Shown here: positions 5,845 to 7,853 of the stretch, piece by piece
Numbering within the stretch: position 1 is the stretch's first letter
Layout of the letters: each line of letters starts with the position of its first letter
Assembly (NCBI GenBank): GCA_003561595.1
Contig: PWWF01000070.1
Location: forward strand, 1-7,853
DNA length: 7,853 nucleotides
Reading direction: 5' to 3'
Source: Paracoccaceae bacterium
Lineage (GTDB): Bacteria; Pseudomonadota; Alphaproteobacteria; Rhodobacterales; Rhodobacteraceae
Translations under genes and position numbers: made by a program
Notes under the pieces: generated by a model
What the model saw: only the letters and a program-made list of their open reading frames with translations
Told to the model about the DNA's origin: nothing
Databases searched by the model: none

Positions 5845-7695
5845 TCAGCGCTGACGTCCGCGCCCGGCCCCGGCCATCAGACGGGCGGTTTCCTGCAACC
5901 TCGGGTCATTGCGCAGATCCGACACTGGCACGGGCAGGCGGCGGCGCCAGTTGGGATGGCTTGTAACAGTGCCAGGCAGATTGGCCTGTTCCACGCATTC
6001 CAGCACATCTTCGGCCTGCACCGCCACCAGCCGCGCGGGCGTTGCGGCCAGCGCGCGATGCATGTCCGCCACAGCGGGCCCGCCGATACCGGCTTCCAGC
6101 GCCGCACGATCCGCGCGGCGGCGGGCCCGGTGGGCATCCGCGTCTTCGGGGGCAAGATTTCCGATCCGGGTCCACCAGTCGATTTCGCGCGCGCCCTGCC
6201 AGCCGCGATAGGTCGGCAGGTCATGGGTGGAAAAGCTGGCGAGAATGGCCTCGGGCCAGTCGCCGGGCGGGCGCAGATGGCCGTTCTCGACCTCGAACAT
6301 CATGACGCGGCAGCCCAGCACGCCGCTGGCTTCCAGATCGGCGCGCAAGCCCTCCGGGATGACGCCCAGATCCTCGCCCACGATATACGCCCCGGCGCGC
6401 GCAGCCTCCAGCCGGGCGACGGCCAGCAGAGCGTCGCGCGGCATGGTGACATAGGCGCCGGGCAGACCGGGCGGCACCCAGAAGGCCCGCGCAAAGCCCA
6501 GGATATGATCGATCCTGAGCAGCCCGCATTGGCGGAATTGCGCGCGCAGAATGGCGGCGAATGGCTCCAGATTGCGCGCGAGCAGCGCTTGCGGGTCCAG
6601 CGGGGCCAGACCCCAGCTTTGCCCGTCCGGCGCGAACGCATCGGGCGGCGCCCCAAGGCTGACCGAGCGCGCGTATAGCTGAGGGTCGGCCCAAGTCTCG
6701 GCCCCGTCCGGGTGCGTTCCAACCGCCAGATCCAGATAGAGGCCATGGCGCATCCCCGCCGCGCGCGCACGCGCCTGGGCGTGGTCAAGCTGGGCCTGTG
6801 CCATCCATTGCGCCCATGCGTGGAAGTGCAGCGCCTCCGGGTTCCGGGCAGCGAAGTCGCGCACCTCGGGACTGTCAGGGCTTTGGAACGCGGCAGGCCA
6901 ATCCGGCCAGCGCGGGCCGAGCGCGTCGGACAGCGCCTGATGGGTCGCGAAAACCTCCAGCGCCTGCCCTTCATCCTGCCGCCACCGAGTCAATTCCGGA
7001 TCACCGTCGAATTCCGCAAAAGCCGCACGCAGGGCCACCATCTGCGCTGGGATTTCCACGTCATGGTCGATCAGCGCGCCGGTGCTGTGCGCATCCCTGC
7101 CGACCGCTACATGCCGGATATCCAGCCGCGCCCGGTGCGAGGGGGCGTAGGGGCTGATCGCGCCCGCGTCACCGGAAAAGCCCGCATGGATGGGGTTGAT
7201 GCCCAGAAAATCGGCGCTGTGTTCCCCCAGCATTGCGGCCATTTCGCCCAGCAGCGCGTAATCGCCAAGCCCCGCTGGCTGCCCCTCCCACAGCCCGTAA
7301 AGCGGCGCGGTCATGCCCCAGCCGCGCGGCGGCAGGTCCAGCCGCGCAGGCGCGCTGACCAGCGGGGCGCTGCGCCCGTCCACCACGACCCGATGCAGCC
7401 CGCGCGGCACAGGGGCCGATGGGTCGCCCATGCCGCCGTGTTCCAGATGCAGTTCTGCACCGGGCGGCAGATCGGCCACCATGCCCTCGGTCACGATATG
7501 GGCGCGGACCGGCGCGCGCGCCTGCAACGCGGCCAAGTGGCGCGCGGCCTCCTCCTCGGTGTCAGAAGGATAACCCAGCGCGCGCAAGATCGCCGCCCGT
7601 GTCTCGGACGGTGCCTCGACAAACCGGCCCGCGCCGTCATGGTAGCGCCAGACGATTCCCAGCTGCTGGCACAGCGCGTCCAGATGGGGGGTCAT
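5845..7695 (-). CDS. malQ: 4-alpha-glucanotransferase (amylomaltase), GH77
   Basis: This cytoplasmic enzyme transfers 1,4-alpha-glucan segments between maltodextrins, releasing glucose and making longer chains for phosphorylase in glycogen/maltodextrin turnover. The 616-residue product begins with a MalQ-type N-terminal domain (ALGYPSDTEEEAARHLAALQ). The GH77 catalytic barrel follows: GLYLDLAVGTHPDGAETW, then SLGAPPDAFAPDGQSWGLAPLDP, then LLRIDHILGF with the predicted nucleophile Asp396, IVGEDLGVIPEG with the acid/base Glu441, and FSTHDLPTYRGW with the stabilising Asp492. All three catalytic carboxylates are present, with spacing close to that in characterised amylomaltases. The start is ATG 7695, preceded after 3 nt by GGAGGAG (7699-7705). 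An in-frame ATG at 7800 would add 35 basic residues encoded over the end of the upstream gene and is rejected. The 10-nt gap to the upstream gene indicates co-transcription with glycogen metabolism genes. The length is within the range of bacterial MalQ (about 500-700). Confidence 0.95.
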   Translation of the reverse strand: MTPHLDALCQQLGIVWRYHDGAGRFVEAPSETRAAILRALGYPSDTEEEAARHLAALQARAPVRAHIVTEGMVADLPPGAELHLEHGGMGDPSAPVPRGLHRVVVDGRSAPLVSAPARLDLPPRGWGMTAPLYGLWEGQPAGLGDYALLGEMAAMLGEHSADFLGINPIHAGFSGDAGAISPYAPSHRARLDIRHVAVGRDAHSTGALIDHDVEIPAQMVALRAAFAEFDGDPELTRWRQDEGQALEVFATHQALSDALGPRWPDWPAAFQSPDSPEVRDFAARNPEALHFHAWAQWMAQAQLDHAQARARAAGMRHGLYLDLAVGTHPDGAETWADPQLYARSVSLGAPPDAFAPDGQSWGLAPLDPQALLARNLEPFAAILRAQFRQCGLLRIDHILGFARAFWVPPGLPGAYVTMPRDALLAVARLEAARAGAYIVGEDLGVIPEGLRADLEASGVLGCRVMMFEVENGHLRPPGDWPEAILASFSTHDLPTYRGWQGAREIDWWTRIGNLAPEDADAHRARRRADRAALEAGIGGPAVADMHRALAATPARLVAVQAEDVLECVEQANLPGTVTSHPNWRRRLPVPVSDLRNDPRLQETARLMAGAGRGRQR

Positions 7696-7698
7696 GGT

Positions 7699-7705
7699 CT
7701 CCTCC
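7699..7705 (-). promoter_or_regulatory. Shine-Dalgarno of malQ
   Basis: The minus strand reads GGAGGAG between the stop codon of the upstream gene (TAA, 7706-7708) and ATG 7695. It fixes the malQ start at 7695 rather than at the in-frame ATG 105 nt further upstream. Confidence 0.75.
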
Positions 7706-7853
7706 TTACCCCGCGTTTTCCAGCACGAAAGCCACGACCGAGTGCGCGGCAACAGCAGTCGGACCACCCGCTGGCGGGGCGTCAGCATCGGGCGCGCCAT
7801 CGTTCGATTGCGTGTCCAGGGCGCGGGTCCAGACCAAGCCCTCGGGCGCGTCG
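7706..7853 (-). CDS. glgX: C-terminal end of a probable glycogen debranching enzyme (GlgX-like)
   Basis: A frame entering from the right edge runs 48 codons to TAA (7706-7708). The visible residues include EGLVWTRALDTQSND near the start and VAAHSVVAFVLENAG at the end. A W-x-R-x-L-DT stretch followed by a Pro/Ala-rich loop and a final beta-strand of the form V-x-A-x-S-V-V-x-x-V is how the C-terminal beta domain of GlgX/isoamylase GH13 enzymes usually ends. The immediate downstream malQ supports a glycogen gene cluster. Another GH13 member (for example a branching enzyme or alpha-amylase-type hydrolase) is possible because the catalytic domain is outside the window. If GlgX, it would cleave alpha-1,6 branch points of phosphorylase-trimmed glycogen, giving maltodextrins that MalQ then rearranges. 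Confidence 0.6.
   Translation of the reverse strand, partial: DAPEGLVWTRALDTQSNDGAPDADAPPAGGPTAVAAHSVVAFVLENAG

Noticed and set aside
4962..6678. Overlapping plus-strand open frames over the transporter, the gap and malQ
   Set aside because: They cross two real minus-strand genes, are Arg/Pro-rich, and have no supporting motif or ribosome site.
7696..7800. N-terminal extension of malQ from an in-frame ATG at 7800
   Set aside because: The 35 extra residues are basic and unlike MalQ, they overlap the coding end of the upstream gene, and a GGAGGAG ribosome site precedes ATG 7695.
1..7853. CRISPR array, tRNA/rRNA genes, insertion sequences, prophage or defence genes
   Set aside because: I saw no regularly spaced repeats, no transposase-like or phage-like protein, and no cloverleaf or rRNA sequence; the coding content is ordinary metabolism and transport.

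Overview
The window looks like chromosomal DNA from a GC-rich alphaproteobacterium, most likely a Rhodobacterales member (Paracoccus/Rhodobacter/Roseobacter-like). This rests on the base composition, the style of the proteins (Ala/Arg/Gly-rich, GC-ending codons) and the gene set; no rRNA or other marker gene is present to confirm it. Every gene I can support lies on the minus strand, so the layout is best read from right to left.

Right end (7853 to 5845): the last 48 codons of a probable glycogen debranching enzyme (glgX-like) run into malQ, a GH77 4-alpha-glucanotransferase. The gap is 10 nt and carries a strong Shine-Dalgarno, so the pair looks like the tail of a glycogen/maltodextrin operon. 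Next comes a gap of about 400 bp (5446-5844) with no convincing gene. It holds one or two hairpins and a 16-bp interrupted palindrome. It ends at a DMT/EamA-family 10-TM transporter gene (5445 to 4552) of unknown substrate.

Centre and left (4352 to 357): a glycolate oxidase operon, glcD-glcE-glcF. These encode the FAD catalytic subunit, the second FAD-binding subunit and the iron-sulfur/cysteine-rich subunit of the membrane-associated glycolate dehydrogenase, which converts glycolate to glyoxylate and passes electrons to the respiratory quinone pool. A good sigma-70-type promoter precedes glcD, and its -10 overlaps an AT-rich inverted repeat of TTGGT/ACCAA type that resembles GntR/FadR-family operators. 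No regulator gene is in the window. Between glcD and glcE lies an 84-nt gap with two mutually exclusive GC-rich hairpins, a T-rich run, and a short sequence that may be a genus- or family-level intergenic repeat. The gap could reduce or process the downstream part of the message.

Left end (273 to 1): the 5' part of a secreted trypsin-like (S1) serine protease, with signal peptide and catalytic-His motif, is cut by the window edge.

I see no mobile element, CRISPR array, tRNA/rRNA or clearly novel multi-gene system. The genes are ordinary housekeeping/accessory metabolism; the points worth a second look are all in intergenic DNA.
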